Positions 22,274 through 40,000 of a DNA stretch of 64,000 nt are shown piece by piece. How positions within the stretch are numbered: the stretch's first letter is position 1; every line of letters begins with the position of its first letter. Source of the DNA: Aspidiotus rigidus (lineage: Eukaryota; Arthropoda; Insecta; Hemiptera; Diaspididae); the NCBI GenBank assembly GCA_035079385.1, contig JAVHKY010000003.1, positions 25,063,501 to 25,127,500 on the forward strand, written 5' to 3'. The position numbers and the translations under genes are program-made. A model generated the notes under the pieces. The model saw only the letters and a list, made by a program, of their open reading frames with translations. It was not told where the DNA came from and ran no database searches.

Positions 22274-25209
22274 ATCTGATTCAAAATTGGTTATGGCATA
22301 TATATATGTGGTTCAGCATCACATACAGAATATCTGGTTCAAAATTGATTATGGAATATCTGGTTCAGCATTGGTTATGGAATATCCTTACAGAACATCT
22401 GGTTCGGCGTCACTTACGGAGTATCTGGTTCAAAATTACTTACGGAATATCTGGTTCAAAATTGATTATGGAATATCTGGTTCAGCATTGCATATGGAAT
22501 ATCTGGTTCAGAATCACTTACAGAGTACCTATCTGGTTCAAAATTGGTTATGGAACATCTGGTTCAGCATTGCTAATTGGATATCTGGTTCAATATGACT
22601 TACAGGATATCTGATTCAAAATTGATCATGGAATATCTGGTTAGGCATCAATTACAGAGTAGGTGGTTCAAAATTGGTTATGGAATATCTGGTTAGGCAT
22701 CACTTACTGAATATCTGGTTCAAAATTGATTATGGAATACCTGGTTCAGCATCGCTTATGGAATATCTGGTTTAGCATTACATACAGAATATCTGGTTCA
22801 ATATTGGCTATGGTATATCTGGTTTGCCATTGCATATGGAATATCTGGTTCAGCATCCATCACTTACAGAATATCTGGTTCAAAATTAATTATGGAATAT
22901 CTGGTTCAGGATCACTAATGGAGTATCTGGTTCAAAATTGGTTATGGAATATATGGTTCAGCATCACTTACTGAATATCTGGTTCAAAATAGATTATGGA
23001 ATACCTGGTTCAGAATTGCTTATGGGATATCTGGTTCAGATTACATACGGAATATCTGGTTCAATATTGGTTATGGTATATCTGGTTTACCATTGCATAT
23101 GGAATATCTGGTTCAGCATCACTTTTTCAGAGTAGCTGGTTCAAATTTGGTTATGGAATATCTGGTTCAGCGTTGCATACCTATGGAGTATCTGGTTCAG
23201 CATTGCTTATGAAATATCTGGTTCAGCATTGCATATGGAATATCTAGTTCAGTATTGCATATTGTCGTTGGATCGGAACAAACCTCCTATGTGGCAAATA
23301 TAAAATTTACCGGAGAAGCAAAAAACTGATTATTTTATGAAAAGAAAGCCAAAATACCTTGGAAACATCTCATTAAATGTGGAAAAGCTTCTTTGATACA
23401 GTAGTAACAAAAAATTTTTAAAATTCTTTAAAATGCGGCGGTATTGGGCGATAGATGGACATAGGAGGAATTCCTGGCACCAAATATTGCGAAATCATAA
23501 GAGGTTTGCTCTGCACATCGGAAGTATTTGAGACCACATTTTCTGGATGCTGCACATAGGAAGTATTCAAAACCGCTCCTACCAGCGTAATTTTGAACTT
23601 AGCACATAGGGGATTTTCCCAATCGATGCGCCTTGAAGTTCCGCGTCCAACCACATAAAAAAGTGCATTTCTCAAGAGATGGCACATAGGAGGTTTTTTC
23701 CGATCCAACGACGATATTCCATAACCAATTTTGAACCAGATATACCATAATCATTTTTGAACCAATTATTCTGTAAGTGATGCTGAACCAGATATCCAAT
23801 AAGCAATGCTGAACCAGATATTCCATGACCAATTTTGATCCAAATATTCTGTAAGTATTGCTGAACCAGATATTTCACAACCAATTTTGAACCAGATACT
23901 CTGTAAGTGATGCTGAACCAGATATTCCATAACCAATTTTGAACCAGATATTCTGTAAGTATTGCTGAACCAGATATTCCACAACCAATTTTGAACCAGT
24001 TATTCCGCAACTAATTTTGAATCAGATATTCTGTAAGTATTGCTGAACCAGATATTCCATAATTAATGCTGAACCAGATATTCCAGAACCAATTTGAAAC
24101 CAGATACTCCATAATTGATGTCAAACCAGATATTCCATAACCAATTTTGAATCAGATATCCTGTAATGATTGCTGAACCAGATATTCCATAACCAATTTT
24201 GAACCAGATATTCCGTAAGTGATGCAAGACCAGATATGTATTCCATAATCAATTTGGAACCAGATATTCGGAAAGTGATGCTGAACCAGATATTCCATAA
24301 TCAATTTTGAACCAGATATTTGGTAAGTGATGCTGAAGCAGATATTTGATAAGTCATGCTGAACCAGATATTCCATAACCAATTTTGAACCAGACACTCC
24401 ACAAGTGATGCCAAACAAGATATTTCGCAACCAATTTTGAACCAGATATTCCATAAGCAATGCTGAACCAGATATACCATAATCAATTCTGAACCAGATA
24501 TTCCATAAGCAATGCTGAACCAGATATTCCATAACCAATTTTGAACCAGACACTCCCTAAGTGATGCCAAACCAGATATTCCGCAACCAATTTTGAATCA
24601 GATATTCTGTAAGTATTGCTGAACCAGATATTTCATAAGCAATGCTGAACCAGATATTCCGTAACCAATTTTGAATCAGATATTCTGTAAGTATTGCTGA
24701 ACCAGATATTCCATAACCGATTTTGAACCAGATACTCCATAATTAATGCCAAACCAGATATTCCATAACCAACAGATATTCTGTAAGTATTTCTGAACCA
24801 GATATTCCATAAGCAATGCTGAACCAGATATACCATAATCAATTTTGAACCAGATATTCCATAACCAATTTTGAATCAGATATTCTGTAAGTATTGCTGA
24901 ACCAGATATTCCATAAGCAATGCTGAACCAGATATACCATAATCAATTCTGAACCAGATATTCCATAAGCAATGCTGAACCAGATATTCCATAAGCAATG
25001 CTGAACCAGATATTCCATAACCAATTTTGAACCAAATACTCTGTAAGTGATGCAAGACCAGATATTCCATAATCAATTTTGAATCAGATATTTGGAAAGT
25101 GATGCTGAACCAGATATTCAATAACCAATGCTGAATCAGATATTCTATAACCAATTTTGAACCAGATACTCAGCAAGTGATGCTGAACCAGATATTCCAT
25201 AACCAATTT
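22274..25209. repeat. 26-bp satellite arranged as a giant palindrome
   Basis: The left arm 22274-23263 carries units GGTTCAAAATTGGTTATGGA+ATATCT. The right arm 23713-25209 carries the same unit in the reverse direction (AACCAGATATTCCATAACCA+ATTTTG). Between them is a 450-bp centre with its own 30-bp inverted ends, 23264-23293 and 23683-23712, one mismatch (GTCGTTGGATCGG...CCTCCTATGTG). The centre repeats GCACATAGGAAGTATT-like words. Two unit flavours (TTCAAAATTGGTTATG and TTCAGCATTGCTTATG) alternate. Open frames rich in WFKI-DYGISGSA are repeat artefacts. Confidence 0.9.
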
Positions 25210-26250
25210 TTACCAACTTTTCTAACTTGAGAAGTGAGGTATTACACCCGTTGCAAGGTGAACAGGAGGAGGGTGCAATGTACTTCCTCGACGTTTTAGA
25301 GGTCTTAGATCACAACTAGCATAAAAAAAATTTCAGGTTTCCTTATATATGTATTTATGTATAAGATTTTTTTGTCCTTGGAACTCCTCCGAAACTAAGT
25401 GATGGTTTTTTTTGTAACTTGGCCATATTGTAGTAGTAGATCTGAAGATGTGCATTTGCAATTTTTTCGAGAATCGGATGAGTAGTGCTCGAGAAATTTC
25501 CATTTTTTTCGAAAAATTTTTCACTATCACGAGTAGCTGCTTAGGAATAGCTGCGAGTAGCTGCTTACGTTAAAAGAAGCAGATTTTCCTATCTTTCTAC
25601 CACTTATGTTATCACGTGTATTGTGATGAAGAACCTTTTATCATTCAACAGGTTCATTCTTAACCAAGGGTCCATTGAATTTTATTTTCGATGATATTTC
25701 ATTCAAATTTAGTACATTGGATTAATCTAAAGAGAGGAAGTGACTCTCTTAATGATTTTTGCATTGTGAGAAGAAAAGTCGTGTACTACTCACGCGACCG
25801 CGTGAGTGTTTTTTATAGAGCAGAGCCCGGCCTAATTCATTGTCAATGCGCCGATTCTCAGTGACTCACACAGTAAGTTACTGAAAGTAAAACTAGGATC
25901 ATCATACCGTCATCCGAGTTACGAACTTTCTCCGAGTCTAGAAATAGATGATATAAGTCTCCAAAGTGATTCAAGGCCCTCACACCACTCGGAACCACAA
26001 TTTTCTATGAAAATTATCTTGAAAATAAAGTTTTCCTTCTAGTGTGGTGGCTAAGCCAGTGGTTTTTTCAATCTAATGAAAATAACAGGCCGTGGATGTT
26101 TTTTCCGAATGACCTCCCTCCAATAACTTAATTTCCCTGCCAAAAGAAATACAATTTCCATCTTCCTAGTAAATATATAATATCTATGAGATGCATGATG
26201 ATTGTTAATTATTAGAGACAATTCTGGAATAACTTTGGAATCTTTTTGAC
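25210..26250. other. No gene recognised
   Basis: Unique-looking AT-rich DNA. Small features are a tandem GAGTAGCTGCTTA duplication near 25532-25570 and an 18-bp near-palindrome CTCACGCGACCGCGTGAG at about 25791. Confidence 0.4.
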
Positions 26251-26553
26251 AGGGAACCTGTTATATGGGGGTTATCTTGGAAAATTCGTCGTACGCCACG
26301 GGCCGTGTGATGTCTGACAAAAACTGACTTATGACGTCATTAGGTCAAGACATCACAGGGACGAAAGTTAAAATTTTTCTGAATTTCTTTCCCATATAAT
26401 ATGACTCGAAAATCAACATTTTTGCAAGCCCTCCCATTATATATTATGGCAGAGGACTTGGAAAAATTTCGAATTTCGAACCATAATACATGATAGAGGG
26501 ACTTGGAATTCTCAATACCATAACCACCCTGACCCACAAAACAGGTCCCCTGT
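26251..26553. mobile_element. Short foldback-family element
   Basis: It starts CAGGGAACCTGTTATATGGG and ends with the inverse (ACAAAACAGGTCCCCTG). The inside carries diverged 45-bp satellite words (ACTTGGAAAAATTTCGAATTTCG) and, near the right end, CTCAATACCATAACCAC, the relative of the arm sequence at 17380. It is a small member of the family at 17318-18838. Confidence 0.6.
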
Positions 26554-32730
<6,177 letters not shown>

Positions 32731-33194
32731 CAGTGGCGGATCTAGAAAAACCAAATGGAGGGGGCCAAAATTTCCCGTATCAGCACAAAAAAATTTTTTA
32801 CTGCGATAATGAGTGTATGTATATAATTGAATTCTATCTTTAAAAACGAAGAAATAAATAACGCTGTTGTAACTACAATTCTCAGTTTACACTCCAGTCA
32901 CCCATGGCCAAGCGTCTAGGTTTGGCTCTAACAAAGGTATCCACCAGTTCACCGATGTCTACAGGGATGTCCTTATGGATATTTGCTAGAGCCAAACCAG
33001 TCAGACGATCTATCAGTCATAAAGATATTTTCCTCTTCTCTTCTTTTGCGTTTTTCCTATTTTTTTTTCTTCTTCTCTTCTCGTTTTCCTTTTCTTTTTC
33101 GCGTTTTCGTTATTTCCCTTCCTTTTCTTCTTTTTTTCTTTTTCCTTTGGGGGGGGCCATGGCCCCCTGCCCCCCCCCCTTGGATCCGCCACTG
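32731..33194. mobile_element. Deleted hAT transposon, 464 bp, perfect 8-bp target-site duplication
   Basis: It starts CAGTGGCGGATCTAGA and ends TTGGATCCGCCACTG. Flanks are identical 8-mers TATGGGTC at 32723-32730 and 33195-33202. It contains the end of a hAT transposase on - (32882-33006). The right half has pyrimidine-rich low-complexity DNA followed by long G and C runs. The perfect duplication suggests it is not very old. Confidence 0.9.
32882..33006 (-). pseudogene. hAT transposase C-terminal fragment
   Basis: The - frame reads RLTGLALANIHKDIPVDIGE, then LVDTFVRAKPRRLAM, and ends in TGA. This matches the hAT C-terminal dimerisation tail found in ZMYM1-like transposases (RLxxLALLxIHxDIP...VIDxFAxxKxRR). 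A TGA lies a few codons upstream. Forty-one codons remain, too short to be functional. Confidence 0.75.
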
Positions 33195-33904
33195 TATGGG
33201 TCTAAATATTATGTTAGCTGATCGACTTTGAATTGACCTCAAATCGATGTCAAAATTCTTAATATCAGATTTGAATTGATGCACGCCAAAGTTGATATTG
33301 ATTGAACATCCATCTGGGGATTCCAAGAGCCAAATGAGGCTCAGGGAAAAATCTGCCACCAGTGGGCTTAGTTTGAAATTGTTTAATACGATCGCTTTCT
33401 CTCCCTTGAAATCTTTATGAATCCAAGCCCCCGAGAATCTCGGGTTTGGGAAAAAAGTACCCTTCCCTTCCTCTTTTCGTCAACCCTAGAGACTACAGTA
33501 ATAGGGCAGGGTGTCTGTTCAATTCGCCGCGAATGAAAAATTTTTGTCCAAAAATAGACAAAGTATGATGATAAAAAAAACAAGAGTGTAAACTGAAATT
33601 ATAAATTATGGGCAATACCTCGTAGGCACTACATAATTTCGCGATTATTATAATCTAAATCTTGAACAATGTTGGTGATACTGTACGATCATCTACAGCC
33701 AAGTAATCCTGTTTCTTGGCTGGAGGTGGTACACTTGACTCATCTTGCGTGTATTCGACATCTCTCTCTCGATCTTTGATATTTCTTCAGGGTATTAATG
33801 AAGGTCCAGAGCGACGGATGAACGCAATTGAATTCGCTTTGAATTTTAGATGTTCTGCTTCCGCACGATCATTTATACGAGCGTGACCGTCAATTGTTCT
33901 TTTG

Positions 33905-34280
33905 TAGACTTTTCACCATTTCCAACTTAAAGCGAGGTTGTTTTCGGAATTTCGTGTTCAGCGCCCAATGTATGTGTAGTAGTCTTCTACATACCCAACA
34001 AGATCATTTAAACGCGGGTCAAGATGTTCTTATAACTCGTCGCGTCATCGGGTCATCCCTTGGAACAAAAGCTAGGGTTGTAAGCATTCACACTTATGAA
34101 TTGATGGTAGCATCTTTTGTACAGCAATTGCAGATGATGCGTGTCTGTGTATATTTTGTACAAAATGGAATAAGCACTTACCAACAATTGCGACTGGAAA
34201 TATGTCCTGCATCTCCTTGATAACAGCTATTCCAGAGTGTTTTCTACCACAGCTTTGAGCATCGTACGACAAGTTCTAGC
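33905..34280 (-). pseudogene. MULE (Mutator-like) transposase fragment
   Basis: On -, residues from 34272 read AVIKEMQDIFPVAIVGKCLF and HFVQNIHR, the MULE signature FPxAxxxGCxFHFxQ. After a frameshift come LAFVPRDD and then NDLVGYVEDYYIHW, matching the MULE block LAFVPxxDV ... LxDYFEDxYIG, and then RKQPRFKLEMV. Stops and frameshifts show decay. The DDE catalytic residues upstream are not visible. Terminal repeats were not found. Confidence 0.6.
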
Positions 34281-35666
34281 AGCTTGATTGGGGAGAGAGC
34301 ATACAGGAGAGGGTGGGTCTATCCAAACAACACGAAAACTTGTTCGGTCAACAGTGAGCTTACATCGAAATTTCCATCACAAAACCACACTTTGCAAACA
34401 TTGAGTACGTCGATGGCGCGAGGCCTCCATGTACACAGTCATCATACAACGATGGTGTAAAAAGTATTGCCTATCGGGGAAGGCACAGGAATTTCAACCC
34501 TTATAAAAAACTGAGCCCGTGGCGAATCGTCTGCGGTGGATTGTATGGGCGCCATAAGGCGGATAATACTTATTTAAGAGAGAGGAAAGGAAGGTTCATG
34601 AATTAACGAAAAAAAACTTCTACTTGTTTTTTGTAGACTTTGGCCCTAGAACTTCTCACGTACGATCGCCAATGGGGTATACAAGTTTTTTGTGTCTTCA
34701 ATAATCTAACTCTATATAATTTTTTTTTTGATGTGTGATGATGTAAATACGAAGACCATCCAGAGCTATTGCGAAAGTACACCAAAAACTTCAAATAAAT
34801 CCAAAGGTGTATCCCTCTCTCTCTCTTCTCGTCGGCTTTATTATTTATCGAATCCATTTCAACACATAGGTATGTCACTCGATCTGGAGTCAATGAAAAT
34901 TCCCTGGCTTAATAGACTTATGCGTACATAGAATACGTACACCTACCGAAAATTACATAGCTTAACCACAGTAGCAATCGATGTGCACTATTTTTGAAGT
35001 TGAAGTATGCTCAAGAGCCAGAAATTCGATTAATTTTCAACCTCAGTTTTGAATCCTTTTCAAATTGTTGAACGTCGTCAAATTTTCAAGTAACGACATT
35101 AAAATGTGCCAAAAAAAGTCGACTCAAATTTGGTTTAAGTTGGATTCCAATAATTTTTGGTTGATTTGCAGCCGAACTCCGACAAAAGAGCATCGTCGAT
35201 TTCAACTTCATTTTTTGTGAAAATGATCAGTCGATTCGAAGTGAGATCGACGTCGTCCAAAAGTCGAAAAGGTTTATCGAGACATTGGAACCAAATTTAA
35301 CGGTATCTGCACCCTGATTGCTTTATTGTCATTAGTACGAAACGGTATCAATCAACCAGAATTGACCGTTCAACTCGAATGGGATGACGAACTCTCGCGG
35401 CTGGCCATTTTACTTAATTTACCACTTTCGAGAACAAGATTCACTATATTCTTTTACACATCTGACTCGCCGACAAGTTCCAGCTTTAGCTCGCTTTATG
35501 GTGGCAACACAATTTTCACTTTCATTTGCTAGCACCATGATTGAGCGTTCACACTTGATAATCAAATCAGAATACCTCAATGATTATTATAGTACTTGCG
35601 ATCTCGCGGTGTTTTTTTCTTCCACATCAAGGTAAAGTACTGAACCATCACAATGATTCTCGAGAA

Positions 35667-35840
35667 TCACGTCCTCAGTAGTAAAATCTTCAACGAATTA
35701 TACAGTATCGACTCGAGTTCATTCACAGCCTCGATGTTTTCACATTCTCGTATACCGTTACTCAGTTTCAAGTTCTCGTAGTCGAATACTAAACACTCTA
35801 CTTTTCGGTAAATCGTGATCCATACGGCCATAACGAGCCC
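35667..35840 (-). CDS. Candidate coding fragment, unidentified
   Basis: A - frame ending at 35667 with codon use like the confirmed exons (CpG-containing codons) reads AVWITIYRKVECLVFDYENL ... ELESILYNSLKILLLRT. An in-frame Met lies at about 35840 and others upstream. A weak acceptor-like TACGTAG precedes it. No family is recognised. It may be a terminal exon or chance. Confidence 0.25.
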   Translation of the reverse strand, partial: GLVMAVWITIYRKVECLVFDYENLKLSNGIRECENIEAVNELESILYNSLKILLLRT

Positions 35841-36202
35841 GGTGAACGGACACGATTGCATTCTACGTACACTGACACTCACTTATCAGGTGATTTACTC
35901 GCATATATGCAATAAAAATTGATAGAAAAACGTGATAGCGAAAGACGTACATTCGATATTAAGAATAATGACATTTTTAATTAGGAAATACTCGTTTCGC
36001 ATACGGTTAATGAGACTCTGCGGATACCCAAAAACAGCGTCTCGCACCCTATAGATACCTGCTCATCAGGTACTTACGACTGTCGTAATGAAATTGTGAA
36101 AATTCTCAATTAGGTTTGAGGATCCGGAGCGAGGTTATCGTATATACTCCTCGCATAATACAATGAAATAAAAACTTTTCCCCGGGCTTTTACCGTATAG
36201 GA

Positions 36203-36407
36203 TTAACTTTGAAATTGCTCGACAAGCCACCTACTAGCGATCTCGCGAATACCTTCGTCAAACGCGAGTGTACACTCCTCTCGTGGAGATACTCCGACTT
36301 TCCCACTACCATGGGAATTCGGTACATTTATCGCATAATTACATAGATATGAAGAACCAGTTACCATAAGGTCAATGGTTTTTCGTACGCTTTGTGCCGC
36401 CGTCGTT
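36203..36407 (-). CDS. Candidate terminal exon, unidentified
   Basis: After the acceptor TTTCACTTATTACAG a - strand frame stays open for 68 residues to TAA at 36203 (TTAAQSVRKTIDLMVTGSSY ... CTLAFDEGIREIASRWLVEQ). Codon use resembles the confirmed exons and the upstream phase would be 2. No upstream partner exon was identified, so this is a proposal only. Confidence 0.3.
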
Positions 36408-37799
36408 CTGTAATAAGTGAAATGCAAAATTATATGACGGTTACGCTGGCGTACTTTTAGTACGAATTTCTTTAATTTGCTAGTTCCTAATTTCAAATTA
36501 GTTTTTTTAGACGTAAAATGGGAATTATCTTCGTTTTTTTTGAAACTACAGAATCATCAGATATATTCGTTTTTTTCCGCTAGCCTTCTTCTTCTTCATT
36601 ATAAATCAAGCTCTGTGATAAAGCCTCCCCTCGCTCTGAACAGCTGTACATTAATGATAATTATGATGGCGATGACAATGAGGATCCAAAATGCTCTAAG
36701 AAGTTTTGAAGACACGTGCGTACACGGTTAGCAGGCGCGTAAATATCGACGATGATGGTTTGGCTATTGCCCACTTCAGCTAGAGACCAAGAATGTCCCT
36801 TTTTAACAAGAAACCATGGTGGCGGAAGGAGGGCACAAATTTATTTGGTTGATTTTTAGTTTATTTATTTTTGAGGGAGGGGGATTGCTCCCTACATCTC
36901 ATTTGAGGAGCAAGTTTCCCCCTCCGTCGCCCCATATATCGCCACTCAAGCAAGAAACTTGGGTTATGGGGGTTGGTTGGAAAAAACGTCTACCGTCCCT
37001 CTGAGGAGGAAGGAGCTCTGACCTACTTTAGAGACTTGAAAAAATTCCGACCGTTGAGATCAAGAGAAAGAATTGGAAAAATATCGACTTTCGAGCTACA
37101 CAAACGAGAGGAGACAGGGGTGACTTGGGAGGTTTTCGTTCTTGTCTGGACTCAGAGAAATCCCGAAAACCGACCCAAAATTCACACTAAATGCTATTAT
37201 ATGACGGGAAAATGGACTTGAAAACATAGTTATCGAGACAGAGCATGATTTCGACAATTGAACTTTGTATAGAATTCCAATTATCCAGCTATATACTGAG
37301 AAGGAGAGAGACTTAAAAAATTTGTCCATCAATTCTCTTTCGATGAGAACAAATATAGTCTCTCTCTTTTTGACAGTTCTCCGATAAGATTTGATGACTT
37401 CTTGACGAAGAAAAATATCAGGTGAAGACGACTTGCGACACTTCTACGTCATATTTTAATGGTAGAATAGTGATTTTACAGAGTGTGAATAAAATTATCT
37501 CGTTATCATGATTAGCGCGCAGTTTTCCTCTCTCATAATCATAAATTATTCTGAATCGGTGCGCATTAGGCATGATTGATGTAATTTTTTCACTATTAGT
37601 CAAATCATCGTAATAATTGATGAAAAAACGCAGTTTGTTTAATCGTGCATGCCGTCTGTTCGGGGGAACTGAAATCAAATTAGAGTTTTAGAATTTAATT
37701 CATACGAGGATTTTAAGACATTACGATGGTAGGACTGCAAAGGAGTAACAGTAAAGCAATTACAAATATTTGTGTGATGAGCTCTGGAAAGTCTAAAAA

Positions 37800-38060
37800 A
37801 ATCCTCGACAACAAAGGTGCCAAGAGATGACCTTGGGAAAGATAGAGGGACTCCTAGGACGTAGAGGTATTCTGGCCAGTGTAAACAAATATGGCGGGAG
37901 AAGTGGTTTTGCATTTTAGGAGTGATTGAGCAGATTGACGCTCTTATCACCGCTGAACCATTTGACACCGAACCGCAAAACTATTTCACCCTCCTTGTTT
38001 GTTTACATTGGCGAGAATACCTGTAGGTCCTTAAGACTACCTTTGATAACGTCATTGATA
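37800..38060. repeat. Imperfect inverted repeat, possible old MITE
   Basis: The segment at 37862-37910 (AGGTATTCTGGCCAGTGTAA ...) is matched by the reverse complement of about 37974-38025 (AGGTATTCTCGCCAATGTAA ...), about four bases in five. Weaker pairing extends outward to both limits. The centre is about 65 bp. Confidence 0.55.
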
Positions 38061-38229
38061 GTCCTTTACTTCACGGAGTTTCGCGCCGCACGTTCCTTAT
38101 ACTACCTGATTCTCTCTCGTCCTTACTTGCTATCCAAGACCCTCATTCTACCAATTCTATCGGCCAACGAATCGTCATCTACTGACGAACACCGAATTAG
38201 AACTAAGCTAAATTGAAAAAGAGAAAAGA

Positions 38230-40000
38230 AAAGAACGAACAGAAAGTAAATGGAAAAGGTCAGTGATGACAGGAAAATCAAGATCGTTGGGTGAAGAAGG
38301 AAGAGCGTAGAATTTTTCGATGAGATTGTTCTCAACGAAAAAACGATTCAAAACTGTAACATTATCGTTAATGAAATGACGAACAATGTCAATGTATTCG
38401 AGGGCCAACCGTCGACGAAAGGAATTTTTAAAATGAAGCAAGACGGCTTGTTGGAGATCAAATTTATGGTCGCAATCCGAAAGGTGTTCAGCAAAAACGG
38501 ATCTTTTTCGGAGGGAGGGAGGGAGGGGGGGGGGTAGTATTGACTTCTTCAAGATGTCTTTGAACTCTAGTACAAAGCTACCGTCTTGTCTCCCCTATAT
38601 AGACAGCCGGACAGGCAGGAGGAACATTAAAGCTTATAGACTCCACTTCTCTCAAAAATAGGTACAGGATCCTTTAGCCTACGAACGGCATTGGGGTCAT
38701 AAAAAGCAGGACGGAGATTGAAGGGTTCAAGGAGATGAGTGATCTCTGAGGAAAGCTTGCCTGGATAGATAAACGAACCTATTTATTTTTCCTCCCGGAG
38801 GAATTGATGCTCCGAGAGATAGAAGTGGGAGAGTCTAAAGCTTTGGAGATGAGTTTCTTCCGGATCATATGATTGACATCAAGTTCCAAACCGGTAGAAT
38901 GGGCAAGATACTTGATGACCTCAACCTCCTCAGAGAAAGCCTGAGGAGAGAAAAGGATAGAAACTAGGCGGTGGATGAAGCTATTGAAGACGGCGAGTTT
39001 CCAGGATGGAGGACAACAGGAAGAAACATGAACATTAATATCCGTGCAGGTATTTTTACAAAAAATCCCAAAACTATGCTCGCCACCAGAAATGGAGATT
39101 TAAAGGTCTAGAAAGTTGATGGACGCTCCCCCTGCCTCAATGGTTAAATACCGACTGTTGAAGAAGGTGAGAAAAGAGTGAAGATCGGAAAGGAAGCCAC
39201 TCCAAAGGTGCCAATAAACAATGTAGGGAAGGAGGTGCAAACCAGAAACAAAGACTTCGTTCTGAAAACATTTGAGAAAGATCTCGGAGCCGAGAGGGGA
39301 GCGGGGACACCGATATTAGGGGAAAACTAACAGATGAAATGTTGAAATTAACAGAAATTAGGGGGAAGACACATTTTAAGGAGTGTCATGAATTCATCAT
39401 GCGCATCTTCAAGGAGGACTTTGAAATCATCAAGAGCAGGAAGGAGGGAGGATACCACTTATCCTCTCTACCAATTCAGAAGATTGGTTAACAGCAAACC
39501 AAGACTGATAACTCACCAACGACCTGAACCATTGATCGAGGAATTTAGAAAGCTTATAAGTCGGAGAAGAAATGAGTGACAACACAGGCCTAATAGGGAT
39601 ATTCTCCTTATGGGGTTTAGGAAGACCATAAATCCGAGGAGGCATAGGGTTAAGGTGAGGATGGATTTAGGATCTTTCAATAAAGATGTGCATTTGTTAA
39701 CATTCGATCTAACATCCCGGATATAACTGGCAAAATTGAAAGAAGAATTAATACTGCTGACAGTGCATCCACTGCTCTTCAAACAGTCATGGACTTTATT
39801 GTCATACTCCTCCTTATCTAGAATCACCACGGAATTACCTTTGTCGGCTTTGGTTATTTTCAAACGATTGCGACGGATCTTCTTTTTCAAATTTGCGATC
39901 AAATTACGAGTATGAGGCGTCATAATATCAGGCAAACTGTGCGGAAGCTGGTTGCATTCACTGGAGCCAACTTTGATGGAAAGATCGGTCATTAGGTTGG
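38230..40000 (-). pseudogene. Third Penelope-like family member, dead
   Basis: Reading - from about 40000: KITKADKGNSVVILDKEEYD (RT N-terminal block), IYGLPKPHKENIPIRPVLSL, SSPTYKLSKFLDQWF, then after frameshifts GGASINFLDL, IHRLVSILFSPQAFSEEVEV, LKDPVPIFERSGVYKL and a decayed GIY-YIG region. The end reads SFRRRLALEYIDIVRHFIND. The place of the catalytic YVDD reads YWHLWSGF, so the active site is lost. Several stops are present. It differs clearly from copies A-C and from the element at 12 kb, and it keeps more of the RT N-terminus than they do. No terminal repeats or hammerhead were found. Confidence 0.85.

Larger units (their letters stand above)
34281..38219. other. Mostly unassigned; two candidate - strand exons
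   Basis: Contains the candidate exons listed separately, a stretch at about 37020-37130 resembling the 45-bp satellite (ATCGACTTTCGAGCTACACA), and the inverted repeat at 37800-38060. Nothing else is recognised. Confidence 0.4.

Noticed and set aside
22274..23263. CRISPR-like array of regular repeats
   Set aside because: Units are directly adjacent without unique spacers, and the sequence is eukaryotic.
22236..25154. Many overlapping open frames rich in WFKI and GISGSA
   Set aside because: They are readings of the 26-bp satellite in different frames.
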